Below are positions 44,319-54,104 of a stretch of 64,000 bases of DNA, piece by piece. Within the stretch, counting starts at the first letter, position 1; each line of letters opens with the position of its first letter. The stretch is taken from assembly GCF_006494375.1 (NCBI RefSeq), contig NZ_VHIZ01000064.1, forward strand, positions 1-64,000, in the 5' to 3' direction. The position numbers were made by a program, and so were the translations under genes. This DNA is from Pantoea anthophila (lineage in GTDB: Bacteria; Pseudomonadota; Gammaproteobacteria; Enterobacterales; Enterobacteriaceae). The notes beneath the pieces are model-generated. The model was not told where the DNA came from. It saw only the letters and a program-made list of their open reading frames with translations, and made no database searches.

Positions 44319-44349
44319 AAAGGCCCACATACGGGCCTTTCCTGTTTTT
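44319..44349 (+). terminator. Rho-independent terminator of the two-gene unit
   Basis: AAAGGCCC/GGGCCTTT stem with a 6-nt loop followed by CCTGTTTTT. Confidence 0.88.
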
Positions 44350-44394
44350 AAATCGCTTCTGGTTAAACCGCAGCGGCTTCATGCCACCTGCAAC

Positions 44395-45243
44395 TCACTG
44401 CGATTCCGGAAAATCGGTCTCCACCGATGTCTGTTTCCACGCCTCAATCTCCGCCAGCCGCTCTTTGAGTTTGCTGGTCACGGCGTCATGGCCCCAGGCT
44501 CCCATCACCAGATGCCGGGGCGGATGATCATGTTCAGTAATCGCGATCATCGCTGCGGCGGCGCGCGCCGGATCGCCCTTCTGCGTGCCGCTGTAGTCGG
44601 CAGTGGCTTTCATTCGCGCGGCGGCGGTCTCTGCATAGTCCGGCAGCGTGCTCGGCGTCTGATGCAGCGAGCGTCCGGCCCAGTCGGTGCGGAACGGGCC
44701 TGGCTCGACGCAGGTGACATGAATGCCCAGCGGCCCGGCCTCCTGAGCCAGCGCATCGGACCAGCCCTCCACCGCATGTTTGCTGGCGGCGTAATAGCCT
44801 GAGCTGGCAAAGCCGATCAATCCGGCCACCGAGGTAATGTTGATAACGTGACCCCTGCGCGCCTGGCGCATCGCGGGCAGCACGGCGCGCGTCAGGGCAA
44901 ACAGACCGAAGACGTTAGCGTCAAACTGGGCGCGGATTTCGCTCTCCACCCCCTCTTCAATCGAACTCTGATAGCCATAACCGGCGTTGTTCACCAGCAC
45001 GTCAATCGTTCCGAACGCACCGATGGCCGCCTGCACCGCCTGATCGATACTCGCCTGCTGCGTGACATCCAGCGCGACCGCCAGCGCATTATCATGACCT
45101 TCCACCAGATCGGCCACGGCCGACAGGTTCCGGGCCGTCACCACCACGTTAAAACCTCGCGCGATAGTCTGCTGCGCCAGTTCCCGACCAAAACCGGTCG
45201 AACATCCTGATATAAACCAGACTGGGCCTGATTGAGCCGCCAT
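44395..45243 (-). CDS. SDR-family oxidoreductase
   Basis: Classical SDR of 282 residues: SGCSTGFG nucleotide motif (12-19), NNAG at 85-88, catalytic S138, Y151 and K155 (YAASK), and an extended C-terminus (WAGRS to the end) seen in 17beta-HSD-like or 'oxidoreductase' SDRs. AGGAG lies 7 nt upstream. Last gene before the convergent terminator; 96 bp separate it from the TPP enzyme gene upstream. Substrate unknown. Confidence 0.9.
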   Translation of the reverse strand: MAAQSGPVWFISGCSTGFGRELAQQTIARGFNVVVTARNLSAVADLVEGHDNALAVALDVTQQASIDQAVQAAIGAFGTIDVLVNNAGYGYQSSIEEGVESEIRAQFDANVFGLFALTRAVLPAMRQARRGHVINITSVAGLIGFASSGYYAASKHAVEGWSDALAQEAGPLGIHVTCVEPGPFRTDWAGRSLHQTPSTLPDYAETAAARMKATADYSGTQKGDPARAAAAMIAITEHDHPPRHLVMGAWGHDAVTSKLKERLAEIEAWKQTSVETDFPESQ

Positions 45244-45339
45244 AGTAGGACTCCTGTTGCGTTTGATGAAGCGATAAGACCCGGATACGAACGTATCCGG
45301 GGAGAGACAGATAAGGCTAGCGAGGCGCCGTCGCCTGGC

Positions 45340-47127
45340 TTAGCCCTTCGTGCTTTTATGGAACAGCTGGCTGGCGGTGTCGCTGATGATCTGCGCTGCG
45401 CCGCGATCGCCCTTCGCCATGGAGGCCATAAAGGCTTTTGCCTGTTTAAAGGTGATATGCGGCGGTAGCGGCGCCACTTCCGGATCGGTTTTCACCTCCA
45501 GCAGCACCGGGCGATCGGCGCTGAGCGCCTGCTGCCAGGCCCCCGCGAGGTCGTCAGGGTTATCCACGAAAATCCCGACCATGCCCAGCGAGCGGGCAAA
45601 TTCCGCGTACTTCACGTCCGGCACCTGCTGCGAGGCGTCAAAGCGGGGGTTGCCCTCCATCACGCGCTGCTCCCAGGTCACCTGGTTGAGATCTTCGTTG
45701 TTAAACACGCAGACGATCAGGCGCGGATCGGCCCACTGTTGCCAGTATTTCTGGATGGTGATCAGTTCAGCCATGTTGTTCATCTGCATGGCGCCGTCAC
45801 CCACCAGCGCCACCACCGGTTTATCCGGGTGCGCAAATTTCGCTGCAATGGCGTAAGGCACCGCCGCGCCCATACAGGCCAGCCCGCCGGAGAGCGAGGC
45901 CCGCTGCCCCTGTTTGACGCGATAGTCGCGGGCAAACCAGTTGGCACAGGAACCGGAGTCAGAGGTGACAATGGCGTTGTCCGGCAGCTGCGGGGACATC
46001 TCCCACACCACCCGCTGCGGATTGACCGGGTTCGCCGGTGCCATCGCGCGCTCCTCCATCAGCGTCCACCAGTCACGCACCTGAACCGCAATCCCTTCCT
46101 GCCAGCTGCGATCCTCTTTGTGCTCCAGCAGCGGCAGCAGCGCGCGCAGGGTTTCTGCCGCATCGCCGTGCAGATTCACTTCGCTGGGATAGCGCAGGCC
46201 GAGCATGGCGGGATCGATATCTATCTGCACCGCTCGCGCCTTGCCCTCCTCCGGCAGAAATTCGGTCCAGGGGAAGCCGCTGCCGATCATCAGCAGGGTG
46301 TCGCAGTTCTGCATTAAATCGGATGAGGGTTTGGTGCCGAGCAGGCCAATCGAGCCGGTTACAAAGGGCGCATCGTCCGGCAGCACATCTTTGCCCAGCA
46401 GCGCTTTTGCCACACCGGCCCCCAGCACATTGGCGACCTGCACCACCTCGACAGCGGCGTTGCGTGCGCCTGCCCCAATCAGAATCGCCACTTTTTTACC
46501 GGCGTTGAGCACCTCAGCGGCGCGTTGCAGATCCTCCTCATAGGGGATCACTTTCGGCCGCTGATAGCCACTGCCGGAGTGGGTGAAACCGTGCAGGTGC
46601 TGCGGCGGCTGCCAGGCTTCATCCTGAATATCTTTCGGCAGGATCACCACCGCCACGCCATTCTGCGCTTTGGCAATCCGCACGCCACGATCAAGCAGGT
46701 GACGCACCTGCGCCGGGGTGGCGGCTTCCTGAACGAAGTTCGCCACATCCGAGAAGATGCGGTCCAGGTTCATCTCCTGCTGATAACTGGCCCCGCGCGC
46801 GGTCGCTTCCGCCTGTCCGGCAATCGCCAGCACCGGCGCATGGTCCATTTTTGCGTCATAGAGCCCGGTCAGCAGATGGGTCGCACCCGGCCCGCCGGTT
46901 GAGAGGCAGACACCCAGCTCACCGGTGAATTTCGCGTGACCGGCCGCCATAAAAGCGGCCATCTCTTCGTGCCGCACCTGAATAAATTCGATGCCGTCCC
47001 CTTTGGCGTTCGCGCGCTGAATGGCCCCCAGCACGCCATTGATCCCGTCCCCCGGATAGCCGTAAATGCGGCTCACACCCCACTCTTTCAGGCGCTGGAC
47101 AAAAAAATCACTGGTTTTCATGCTCAT
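45340..47127 (-). CDS. Thiamine-diphosphate enzyme of the PoxB/acetolactate-synthase type
   Basis: TPP-dependent enzyme of 595 residues: PYR domain with the activating Glu in VRHEEMAAFMAAGHAK, a central FAD/DHS-like domain, and PP domain with GDG...NN (GDGAMQMNNMAELITIQ). Layout matches pyruvate oxidase/dehydrogenase (PoxB-like), though the lipid-binding C-terminal tail of E. coli PoxB is not evident. Start at 47127 (MSMKTSDFF); ATG 47121 is also possible. The hyuB stop lies 62 bp upstream, so it may share the Hyu transcript. Confidence 0.88.
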   Translation of the reverse strand: MSMKTSDFFVQRLKEWGVSRIYGYPGDGINGVLGAIQRANAKGDGIEFIQVRHEEMAAFMAAGHAKFTGELGVCLSTGGPGATHLLTGLYDAKMDHAPVLAIAGQAEATARGASYQQEMNLDRIFSDVANFVQEAATPAQVRHLLDRGVRIAKAQNGVAVVILPKDIQDEAWQPPQHLHGFTHSGSGYQRPKVIPYEEDLQRAAEVLNAGKKVAILIGAGARNAAVEVVQVANVLGAGVAKALLGKDVLPDDAPFVTGSIGLLGTKPSSDLMQNCDTLLMIGSGFPWTEFLPEEGKARAVQIDIDPAMLGLRYPSEVNLHGDAAETLRALLPLLEHKEDRSWQEGIAVQVRDWWTLMEERAMAPANPVNPQRVVWEMSPQLPDNAIVTSDSGSCANWFARDYRVKQGQRASLSGGLACMGAAVPYAIAAKFAHPDKPVVALVGDGAMQMNNMAELITIQKYWQQWADPRLIVCVFNNEDLNQVTWEQRVMEGNPRFDASQQVPDVKYAEFARSLGMVGIFVDNPDDLAGAWQQALSADRPVLLEVKTDPEVAPLPPHITFKQAKAFMASMAKGDRGAAQIISDTASQLFHKSTKG

Positions 47128-47189
47128 CGTCGCGGTTCCCCTTGTAGTCCATGCAGACTTAAAGCGTAGTCGACGATGCGCCATCGCCG

Positions 47190-49148
47190 TTAATTGTTCG
47201 CCATAGCCGGGTAGCGCTGACGCAAATCACTGAATATCTGCGCCATGTCCGCCGTTTCGCCTGCCTCTGCGACCGCCCGAAAAACCTGAGTTTTCAGGAA
47301 GTGACGCCAGCTGACCGGCGCGGCGGCAAGAAAGGTGGTCAGTGACTGATAGCGCTGCGGTGTCCAGAGTTTTTCAAAGCGCTGACGCGCCGCGCCATGC
47401 TCAAAATGGTGCGTGACCCGTTGCGGCATGGCAGCACGCAGTTGCTCAGTCGCGACCCGATCCACGCGGTTATTCACCACCACCACGCCATACTGCGCCC
47501 TGGCGGCGTCGAGGCTGAGGTAACCGCAGCGCACATCCTGCAGGACCGCCTCCGCATCGCGCTGTGACGGCAGCCCGTAGCCCCCGGCACCCGGCCCGCG
47601 GACTTCGACCACGTCCCCCGGCTGGCAGTGGATCACATCGGTGTTGCCGTGCGGGATGACCTCGCCGTTGCGCCGGGTCTGGAAGTGGGAGAGCGCCCCG
47701 CTTTGTCCGCCCACCACCCCCGCCGAGGCGAAGACCGAGCGGTTGCGGTTGCGCGCGGTAATCGTGGTGTTGGGCGAGAAGATCTCGAACGCCATCTCTG
47801 TCGCCAGGCCGCCGCGATAGTGACCCGCCCCGGCACTGTCCTGCGCCAGGCCGTAGCGGTGAAAACGGATCGGCACCTCTGCCTCGTTAATCTCAATCGG
47901 GGTGTTTTTCAGGAAGGCGGAAAGACCGCCGGAGCCGTCAGGGCCATCGTGACGCGGGGTGCCGCCTGCACCGCCGCCCACCGGGCCCAGCGAGGCCACC
48001 ACGCTGCGGTTGTGCGTCTGGGTGCGGATATTCATGATCGAGTTGCCGCCGGGCGAGTTGGCGGGCAGACGGTCGGGCATCGCCAGTGAGAAGACGCCGA
48101 CGGTGGCAATCTGCGACAGCGCACAGGTCAGCGAGCGCATGCCTACCGCAGCGGGCGCTTCGCAGTTCATGACTGTGCCCGGCGGCAGAATGGCGCGGGT
48201 GGGCCGCAGCGTGCCCGCGTTAAGCAACAGGGAGCGATCCAGCGTGGAGAGCACATAGGTGACGCCGACCAGCGCCAGCGGATGTCGCTCCCGCCCGCCC
48301 GTGGGCATGTTCAGCGACGAGGCCAGCTGCGGGTCGCTGCCGGTGTAATCCAGCTCCAGCCGATCGCCCTGCACCCGCAGCGTGACGGCGATGCGGCAGG
48401 GATAGCCACTCTCGCCATCCTCATCGGCGTAGTCAGCATAAAAGTATTCACCGTCGGGAATGGTCGCGATGATCGTGCGCGCCTGCGCCTCGGCGTAATC
48501 CAGAATGCCTTCAATGCCCTGCAGGAAATCGTCGATGCCAAAGCGGGCAATAATGTCGTGAATTTTCCGCTCGCCCACGTTGACCGAGGCCAGCTGTGCC
48601 TTGAAGTCACCCCAGTTCTGGTCCGGCACCCGCACGTTGAGCCGCATGATGCTGGCGACCTCTTCGTTGAGCTGACCCTGTCGCATGATCTTCAGCGGCG
48701 GGATGCGAATCCCCTCCTGCACAATGTCGGTCAGCGAACGCGACAGCGAGGCGGGCACGGCCCCGCCGACATCGGTGTTGTGAATATGTCCCACCACGAA
48801 ACAGACAATCTCACCCTGGTGGAACACCGGTTTCCAGATGTGGATATCGGGGGAGTGGGTCGCGACGTTTCCGGCGTAGGCGTCGTTGGTGATGCAGATA
48901 TCCCCCTCGGCATACTCCTCTATCAGCGCCAGCACCGGCGCATAGTCGATGCCACTGTACCAGGGCGCACCAAAACTGCGGGGGGAGGCAAACGCCAGCC
49001 CGCTGCGGCTGACAATCTGGCAGGAGAAATCTTCCGTCTCCTTAACGAAGGTGGAGTGCGCAGTGCGCATCAGCGTAAAGGCCATCGCATCGGCGGCGGC
49101 AGCGCAGTAGTTCGCCAGGATCTGTAAGTTACGTCCGTCAATCGCCAT
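47190..49148 (-). CDS. hyuB: Hydantoinase B/oxoprolinase family subunit
   Basis: Subunit of 652 residues of an ATP-dependent N-methylhydantoinase or 5-oxoprolinase-type enzyme. Conserved segments: RTAHSTFVKETEDFSCQIV, DAYAGNVATHSPDI and HNTDVGGAVP (metal-binding), GERERHP-type GGRERHP and GAGGTPRHDG. The gene begins 1 nt after the hyuA stop, so the two subunits are produced together. C-terminus extended by about 60 residues beyond typical HyuB. Confidence 0.9.
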   Translation of the reverse strand: MAIDGRNLQILANYCAAAADAMAFTLMRTAHSTFVKETEDFSCQIVSRSGLAFASPRSFGAPWYSGIDYAPVLALIEEYAEGDICITNDAYAGNVATHSPDIHIWKPVFHQGEIVCFVVGHIHNTDVGGAVPASLSRSLTDIVQEGIRIPPLKIMRQGQLNEEVASIMRLNVRVPDQNWGDFKAQLASVNVGERKIHDIIARFGIDDFLQGIEGILDYAEAQARTIIATIPDGEYFYADYADEDGESGYPCRIAVTLRVQGDRLELDYTGSDPQLASSLNMPTGGRERHPLALVGVTYVLSTLDRSLLLNAGTLRPTRAILPPGTVMNCEAPAAVGMRSLTCALSQIATVGVFSLAMPDRLPANSPGGNSIMNIRTQTHNRSVVASLGPVGGGAGGTPRHDGPDGSGGLSAFLKNTPIEINEAEVPIRFHRYGLAQDSAGAGHYRGGLATEMAFEIFSPNTTITARNRNRSVFASAGVVGGQSGALSHFQTRRNGEVIPHGNTDVIHCQPGDVVEVRGPGAGGYGLPSQRDAEAVLQDVRCGYLSLDAARAQYGVVVVNNRVDRVATEQLRAAMPQRVTHHFEHGAARQRFEKLWTPQRYQSLTTFLAAAPVSWRHFLKTQVFRAVAEAGETADMAQIFSDLRQRYPAMANN

Positions 49149-49149
49149 G

Positions 49150-51195
49150 TTATGCCTCGTTCGCCGTAATCAGCAGGTTGCCAAAAGTGTCGACCGTGAC
49201 GCCCATGCCGGGCGGCACACAGGTGGTGCAGTCATCCTGAGCAATGATGGCCGGGCCGCTGAGCTGATGGCCGGCGCGCAGCCCGGACCGCAGCACCAGA
49301 TCAACCTGATGCCAGGCCCCGTCAATCCACGCTTCCGTCTGCTTCAGCACCGGCACCGGTTCCGTCGCCGGGGCCAGCGGGGCAATAACCGGTTTCTGCG
49401 TCGGTGAGGTGATCACCAGCCGCAGGTTAATCAGCTGCACCGGGGCCTGCGGATCATAGTGACCAAACAGCTGCTGATGCTGGCGATCGAAAGCGTCATG
49501 CAGCGCCGTAAAATCGGCCTGCGTCAGCCAGCCTGGCTCCAGCGGCACGTCGATCTCAAACGACTGCCCCTGATAGCGCATATCGGCGCTGAACTGCAGG
49601 CTGTAAGGCATCGCGCTGCCGTGCTCCTCAGTCAGCCAGTCGCAGGCGCGCTGCTGCAATGCCTGCGCTTCCGTGGCCAGGGTGTCGGCCAGGGCAGGAG
49701 TCAGATCGCTGTAGAGGGTGCGGATAAAGTCATTACGGATGTCAGCCACCAGCCCGCCCAGCGCCGACAGTACCCCGGGCGTCGGCGGCACAATCACCCC
49801 TTTCAGGTTGAGTTCACGGGCCAGGAAACAGCCCATCATCGGCCCGGCACCGCCAAAGGCGAGGAACCAGAATTCACGCGGATCGAGGCCGAACCGTGAC
49901 AGCAGGCCGCTGGTGTCGCTGTACATACCGGAGATGGCCAGCTCAATGGCGTTTTGCGCGGTCTCCTGCACCGTCAGGCCGAGGGCATCGGCCAGCGGTT
50001 GCCAGGCGGCACAGGCGGCCGCGACATCGACGGCGACAGCGTTGTAGCCCAGCGCGCCGTGCCCCATCATGCCGCAGGCGGCAAAGGCGTCGGTGGCGGT
50101 CGGCTGCGTGCCGCCGCGGCCGAAGCAGACCGGGCCAGGCAGCGATCCGGCACTGTCCGGGCCCATCTGCAGCACGCCCTGCCCGTCAATCCATGCCAGC
50201 GAGCCGCCGCCTTGGCCTACCGAGGTAACGGCAACGGAGGGAATGTAGATCGGGAAGTCCCCGATGATTTCACCGTTGCCCTGCGCCACGTTGCCGTCGA
50301 TGATCACCGCCACGTCAGCACTGGTGCCGCCGATATCGAGGCTGAGAATGTTGCCGAACCCACAGGCGCTGGCGAGATAGCTGGCCCCGATAACCCCGGA
50401 TGCGGTGCCGGAGAGAACCATCTGCACACATTCACGTTTCGCCTGGTCGACGCCCATGACGCCACCGTTCGATTTGGTGATGCGCGGCGGCGGCTGCACG
50501 CCGAGCCGCTGCAGCGCCTGCTCAAAGGATTCGAGGTAGTGGATCACCATCGGCTGCACGTAGGCGTTGATGGTCGCGGTAATGGTGCGTTCATATTCGC
50601 GGATAATGGGCCAGATGTCGGCAGAACAGGAGGTCAGCAGCTCGGGTGCCTCCTCATTGATAATCGCTTTCACGGCTGCTTCATTGTGCCGGTTGCGATA
50701 GCTGTGCAGCAGGGAGACCACGATGCCCTGGCAGCCCGCAGCGCGCGCCTGCGCGATAGCGTCGAGTACGCTCTGGCGGTCCACCGGCTGGAGTACCCTG
50801 CCCTGCGCGTCCATGCGTTCACGGATGGCAAAAACCCGGTCGCGCGAGATCAGCGGTGCAGGACGCCGCGAAAAGAGGTCATGAATATGGGGAATTTTCA
50901 GCCGGGCCAGCTCCAGCACATCACAGAAGCCCTCGGTAGCGAACAGCGCCAGCCGCACGCCGCGCCGCTGGATCACCGCGTTGATGCCGACCGTGGTGCC
51001 GTGGGTAAAGTAGCCAATCTCCGCGGGGTCGATCCCCTGACGCTGCTGAAACTGCGCCAGCCCGGTGGTGATTTCACTGCCGGGCTGATCCGGGCGCGAC
51101 AGGACTTTCAGGGTATGAATCTGGTTCGTTTGCTGATCGAGCACGGCAAAATCGGTAAAGGATCCGCCAATATCCACGCCAACGCGGTATCGCAT
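49150..51195 (-). CDS. hyuA: Hydantoinase/oxoprolinase A subunit (ATP-binding)
   Basis: ATP-binding subunit of 681 residues: N-terminal actin-like fold with VDIGGSFTDFAVLD, GTTVGINAVIQRRG, a central LSLDIGGTSADVAVI, AFGGAGPM and a C-terminal beta domain. With HyuB it hydrolyses a cyclic amide with ATP (hydantoin, N-methylhydantoin or oxoproline-like). AGGAG precedes the ATG by 10 nt. A GNAT gene ends 18 bp upstream, so the run GNAT-hyuA-hyuB may be one operon. Confidence 0.9.
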   Translation of the reverse strand: MRYRVGVDIGGSFTDFAVLDQQTNQIHTLKVLSRPDQPGSEITTGLAQFQQRQGIDPAEIGYFTHGTTVGINAVIQRRGVRLALFATEGFCDVLELARLKIPHIHDLFSRRPAPLISRDRVFAIRERMDAQGRVLQPVDRQSVLDAIAQARAAGCQGIVVSLLHSYRNRHNEAAVKAIINEEAPELLTSCSADIWPIIREYERTITATINAYVQPMVIHYLESFEQALQRLGVQPPPRITKSNGGVMGVDQAKRECVQMVLSGTASGVIGASYLASACGFGNILSLDIGGTSADVAVIIDGNVAQGNGEIIGDFPIYIPSVAVTSVGQGGGSLAWIDGQGVLQMGPDSAGSLPGPVCFGRGGTQPTATDAFAACGMMGHGALGYNAVAVDVAAACAAWQPLADALGLTVQETAQNAIELAISGMYSDTSGLLSRFGLDPREFWFLAFGGAGPMMGCFLARELNLKGVIVPPTPGVLSALGGLVADIRNDFIRTLYSDLTPALADTLATEAQALQQRACDWLTEEHGSAMPYSLQFSADMRYQGQSFEIDVPLEPGWLTQADFTALHDAFDRQHQQLFGHYDPQAPVQLINLRLVITSPTQKPVIAPLAPATEPVPVLKQTEAWIDGAWHQVDLVLRSGLRAGHQLSGPAIIAQDDCTTCVPPGMGVTVDTFGNLLITANEA

Positions 51196-51213
51196 CTCGG
51201 GTTAACTCCTGAG

Positions 51214-51660
51214 TCAGGGAGGGGGAAATTCCATCAGCGTCCCGGGGTGTTGCACCACACGCCAGCCGAGACGCTGGTAGACCTGATGCGCATCCTGGGT
51301 CGACAGCATCCAGCGATGCACCGTTTGCAGCTCCGGATGATCACGGACGCAGGTCGCCAGCCAGCTGCCCAGTCCGTGTCCACGCCAGTTTTCGTCAATG
51401 ATGACGTCGCACAGCCAGCCAAAGCGGGTGTAATCGGTGATAAGACGGGCGAAGCCAATCTGCGCCTGCTGGTGATAGAGGCCAAAGGGCAGCGAACCGG
51501 CGATCGCCCGCAGGGTTTTCTCGCGCGGCTGGCCCTGTGCCCAGTAGGACTTCTCCGCCAGCTGGTGGTGTATCCACGCCAGGTCGAGCCGCTGACGGTC
51601 GGTGGAGACGGTGAACGCATCGCGCTGCCACTGCTGGTCAGCAATCAGTAATGAGCTCAT
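51214..51660 (-). CDS. GNAT-family N-acetyltransferase
   Basis: Acetyltransferase of 148 residues with acetyl-CoA loop NWRGHGLGSW and the preceding IGFARLITDYTRFGWLCDVI strands. Paralogue of 25389-25862. AGGAG is 5-6 nt before the ATG. It directly precedes hyuA, so it could modify a product of that pathway, but its acceptor is unknown. Confidence 0.88.
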   Translation of the reverse strand: MSSLLIADQQWQRDAFTVSTDRQRLDLAWIHHQLAEKSYWAQGQPREKTLRAIAGSLPFGLYHQQAQIGFARLITDYTRFGWLCDVIIDENWRGHGLGSWLATCVRDHPELQTVHRWMLSTQDAHQVYQRLGWRVVQHPGTLMEFPPP

Positions 51661-51953
51661 AACAACTCCTGATAACGGTTAAAAACAGTCTAAGGGGGTT
51701 CGCTGATCGGGTGAGGCTGAAGCGCGCCCTGAAACCGGATGCAGCGACTGAATTTTGCGCCGGGAAGAAATTTTATGCTGAGAGGAGTCAGGCCGATGCA
51801 TGATGCAGAGTGAACGGGCGGGTAAGGGAAAAATCCGGGTAAAGTGTGCAGGTCTGCACAGCCCCCGGAGCGCGGTCTGCGCCGGGTGCGGTGAATGGAG
51901 ATAGTGACCCTCTGCCGTAAAAAGCGCAGAGGATCGGCCCCCGGCTCTGGTCA
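51661..51953. other. Intergenic stretch before the GNAT-hyu genes
   Basis: 293 bp with no gene. It lies between the Lrp-type regulator stop and the GNAT start and should contain the promoter of the GNAT-hyuA-hyuB genes; no clear operator is visible. Confidence 0.45.
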
Positions 51954-52466
51954 CTACGCCCCGAGTTCGACAGAATTCTGCTTGTCGATAAGTGAACGCA
52001 ACGGCACGCTGCTTTTCATGATGGGCGATTTGATCACGATATAACTGAAATATTTGTCGATGCCGATCTGCGCATCCAGCATCTTCTCAATCACTTCCTG
52101 GTAATGTTCAATGCTGCGGGTAATAAAGCGCAGCAGATAGTCGTAGCCGCCGGTGATCAGATGGCACTCCATCAGCTCATCGACACTGCGCATCGCCGTT
52201 TCAAACTTCATAAAATCTTCGCGGCGATGGCCCGACAGCGTGACTTCGGTAAAGACCGTCACAGAATCGGTAATGCGGGTGAGATTGATGTGGGCTTCAT
52301 AACCGGTAATAAAACCAGCCTGTTCCAGACGTTTGACCCGTTGCAGGCAGGGGCTGGGGGAAAGGCCTACTGCGTCGGCGAGGTTAACGTTGCTGATACG
52401 GCCATCTTTCTGGAGTTGCACCAGAATGTTGATGTCGATGCGGTCGAGTTTCATTAAGCCGTTCAT
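51954..52466 (-). CDS. Lrp/AsnC-family transcription regulator
   Basis: Regulator of 170 residues: helix-turn-helix (MKLDRIDINILVQLQKDGRI, then NLADAVGLSPSPCLQRVKRL, about 5-65) and RAM ligand domain (72-150). GAGG lies 6 nt before ATG 52466; ATG 52454 also possible. It follows the aminotransferase gene on the same strand after 208 bp. Such regulators usually respond to an amino acid and control neighbouring catabolic genes, so the amino-acid cluster to its right is the likely target. Confidence 0.9.
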   Translation of the reverse strand: MNGLMKLDRIDINILVQLQKDGRISNVNLADAVGLSPSPCLQRVKRLEQAGFITGYEAHINLTRITDSVTVFTEVTLSGHRREDFMKFETAMRSVDELMECHLITGGYDYLLRFITRSIEHYQEVIEKMLDAQIGIDKYFSYIVIKSPIMKSSVPLRSLIDKQNSVELGA

Positions 52467-52525
52467 AGCACCCCTCATTGTCAGAGCCTGGCCCATCAGG
52501 CGTCAGTATTGCAGGCTGGCAATAA

Positions 52526-52544
52526 CCTGGCCTGACGGGCCAGG
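52526..52544 (-). terminator. Hairpin between aminotransferase and Lrp-type genes
   Basis: CCTGGCC/GGCCAGG around 5 nt, followed on the minus strand by TTATTGCC. A moderate terminator that would separate the aminotransferase transcript from the regulator. Confidence 0.5.
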
Positions 52545-52674
52545 CGCTTAAGCAAATGTTCAGAACCTCCGGAAGATATATCACGCTTTACGGTAAATGC
52601 GCCAGCGCTTCGCAGTGGTTATACCAGCAGGAGGTTTTTAAATTACTTCAATAAAATCAATGAGTAATCGCAGT

Positions 52675-53991
52675 TTAACCCAGACGGCCTGTGGCACGCG
52701 CCAGCGCAATATCGAAGATATGCAGCGCCTCTTCCAGCTGGGAGTCGGTCGTCACCAGCGGGGCCAGGAAACGGATCGTGTTACGGTGCAGACCACACTT
52801 GATCAGCAGCAGTCCTTCCTGACAGGCGCTGTCGAGGATCTTCTGCGTCAGGGCCGCATCCGGGCGGCCGGTTTCGAAATCGAGGATTTCCACCGCCTGC
52901 ATAAAGCCCACGCCGCGCACATCACCGATGCAGGCATATTTATCCGCCAGCTGCCGCAGCCGGGCATTGAGCTGTTCACCGAGCTGGCAGGACCGCTGTA
53001 GCAGGTTCTCCTGCTCAAACAGATCCAGCACCGCCAGCGCCGCCGCACACCCCAGCGCATTGCCGCCGTAGGTGCCGCCCAGTCCACCCGGCGCTGGCGC
53101 GTCCATGATCTCCGCCCGTCCCACCACACCGGAAATCGGCAGGCCGCCGCCCAGGCTTTTCGCCAGCGTGATCAAATCCGGTTTAATGCCCAGCTGCTGG
53201 AACGCGAACATGGTGCCGGTTCGTCCGAAGCCGGACTGCACTTCATCACAAATCAGCAGAATGCCGTGCTGGCTGGTAATGCGTCGCAGCGCCTGCATAA
53301 AGGCCGGGCCTGCAGGCAGGAAGCCCCCGTCGCCCTGTACCGGCTCGATAATGATCGCCGCCACCCGCTCAGGCAGGATCTGTACCGCGAACAGCTGCTC
53401 CAGCGCCTTGAGGCAATCCGCCTCCGTAATGCCATGCAGCGGATTGGGGAAAGGCAGCCGGTAAATCTCGCCAGGGAACGGACCAAAGTTCTGTTTATAA
53501 GGGGCGGACATGCCGGTCAGGGTGACACCCAGCAGCGTGCGGCCATGAAATGCACCGTCAAAGGCGATGATGCCGGGGCGCTGCGTGTGTGCGCGGGCAA
53601 TCTTCACCGCGTTTTCTACCGCTTCGGCGCCGCTGGTGAAAAAGACGCTCTTGTAGGCTTCGTCTCCGCCTACCAGCCGGTTCAGCCGCTCCGCTAACGC
53701 GATGTAGCCCGGATAAGCCACCACCTGAAAACAGGCGTGCGAGACCAGACCGAGCTGGCGGGTCACGGCGTTGACCACCGCCGGGTGGTTGTGACCGACA
53801 TTGAGCACGCCGATGCCGCCGACAAAGTCGAGATAGCGATTGCCCTCCACGTCCCATACTTCACTGCCTCTGGCGCGCTCGATCACCAGCGGATGCGCGG
53901 TGACGACGCCACGCGGCACGTTCTGCTCACGTGCATCCAGTAACAGGTTGTTATCGGAGTATGCTTGCTGCTCTGCCATGACATTCTGCAT
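52675..53991 (-). CDS. Class III aminotransferase (4-aminobutyrate/aspartate type)
   Basis: PLP-dependent aminotransferase of 438 residues: cofactor lysine K278 (LAKSLGGG), D249 in CDEVQSGFGRTG, GAEAVENAVKIARAHT and the GGTYGGNALGCAAALAV region. Closest to GabT/PuuE (GABA or omega-amino acid transaminase). GAGGG lies 6 nt before the ATG. Lies downstream of the M20 hydrolase gene (113-bp gap), as a likely later step in breakdown of the released amino acid. Confidence 0.9.
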   Translation of the reverse strand: MQNVMAEQQAYSDNNLLLDAREQNVPRGVVTAHPLVIERARGSEVWDVEGNRYLDFVGGIGVLNVGHNHPAVVNAVTRQLGLVSHACFQVVAYPGYIALAERLNRLVGGDEAYKSVFFTSGAEAVENAVKIARAHTQRPGIIAFDGAFHGRTLLGVTLTGMSAPYKQNFGPFPGEIYRLPFPNPLHGITEADCLKALEQLFAVQILPERVAAIIIEPVQGDGGFLPAGPAFMQALRRITSQHGILLICDEVQSGFGRTGTMFAFQQLGIKPDLITLAKSLGGGLPISGVVGRAEIMDAPAPGGLGGTYGGNALGCAAALAVLDLFEQENLLQRSCQLGEQLNARLRQLADKYACIGDVRGVGFMQAVEILDFETGRPDAALTQKILDSACQEGLLLIKCGLHRNTIRFLAPLVTTDSQLEEALHIFDIALARATGRLG

Positions 53992-54104
53992 TTTAAACCC
54001 TCATCCACGTAACGTTCGGTTGGCTCAAGTATCGCAACCTGTTGGTTTCCGACGCTGCCGTAATTCCGCAGGCAGCGGCATTTCCTGTCAAAATCCCGCT
54101 GCTT

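Noticed and set aside
49954..51651. 565-codon plus-strand frame over hyuA and the GNAT gene
   Set aside because: Shadow spanning two real minus-strand genes; no recognisable protein.
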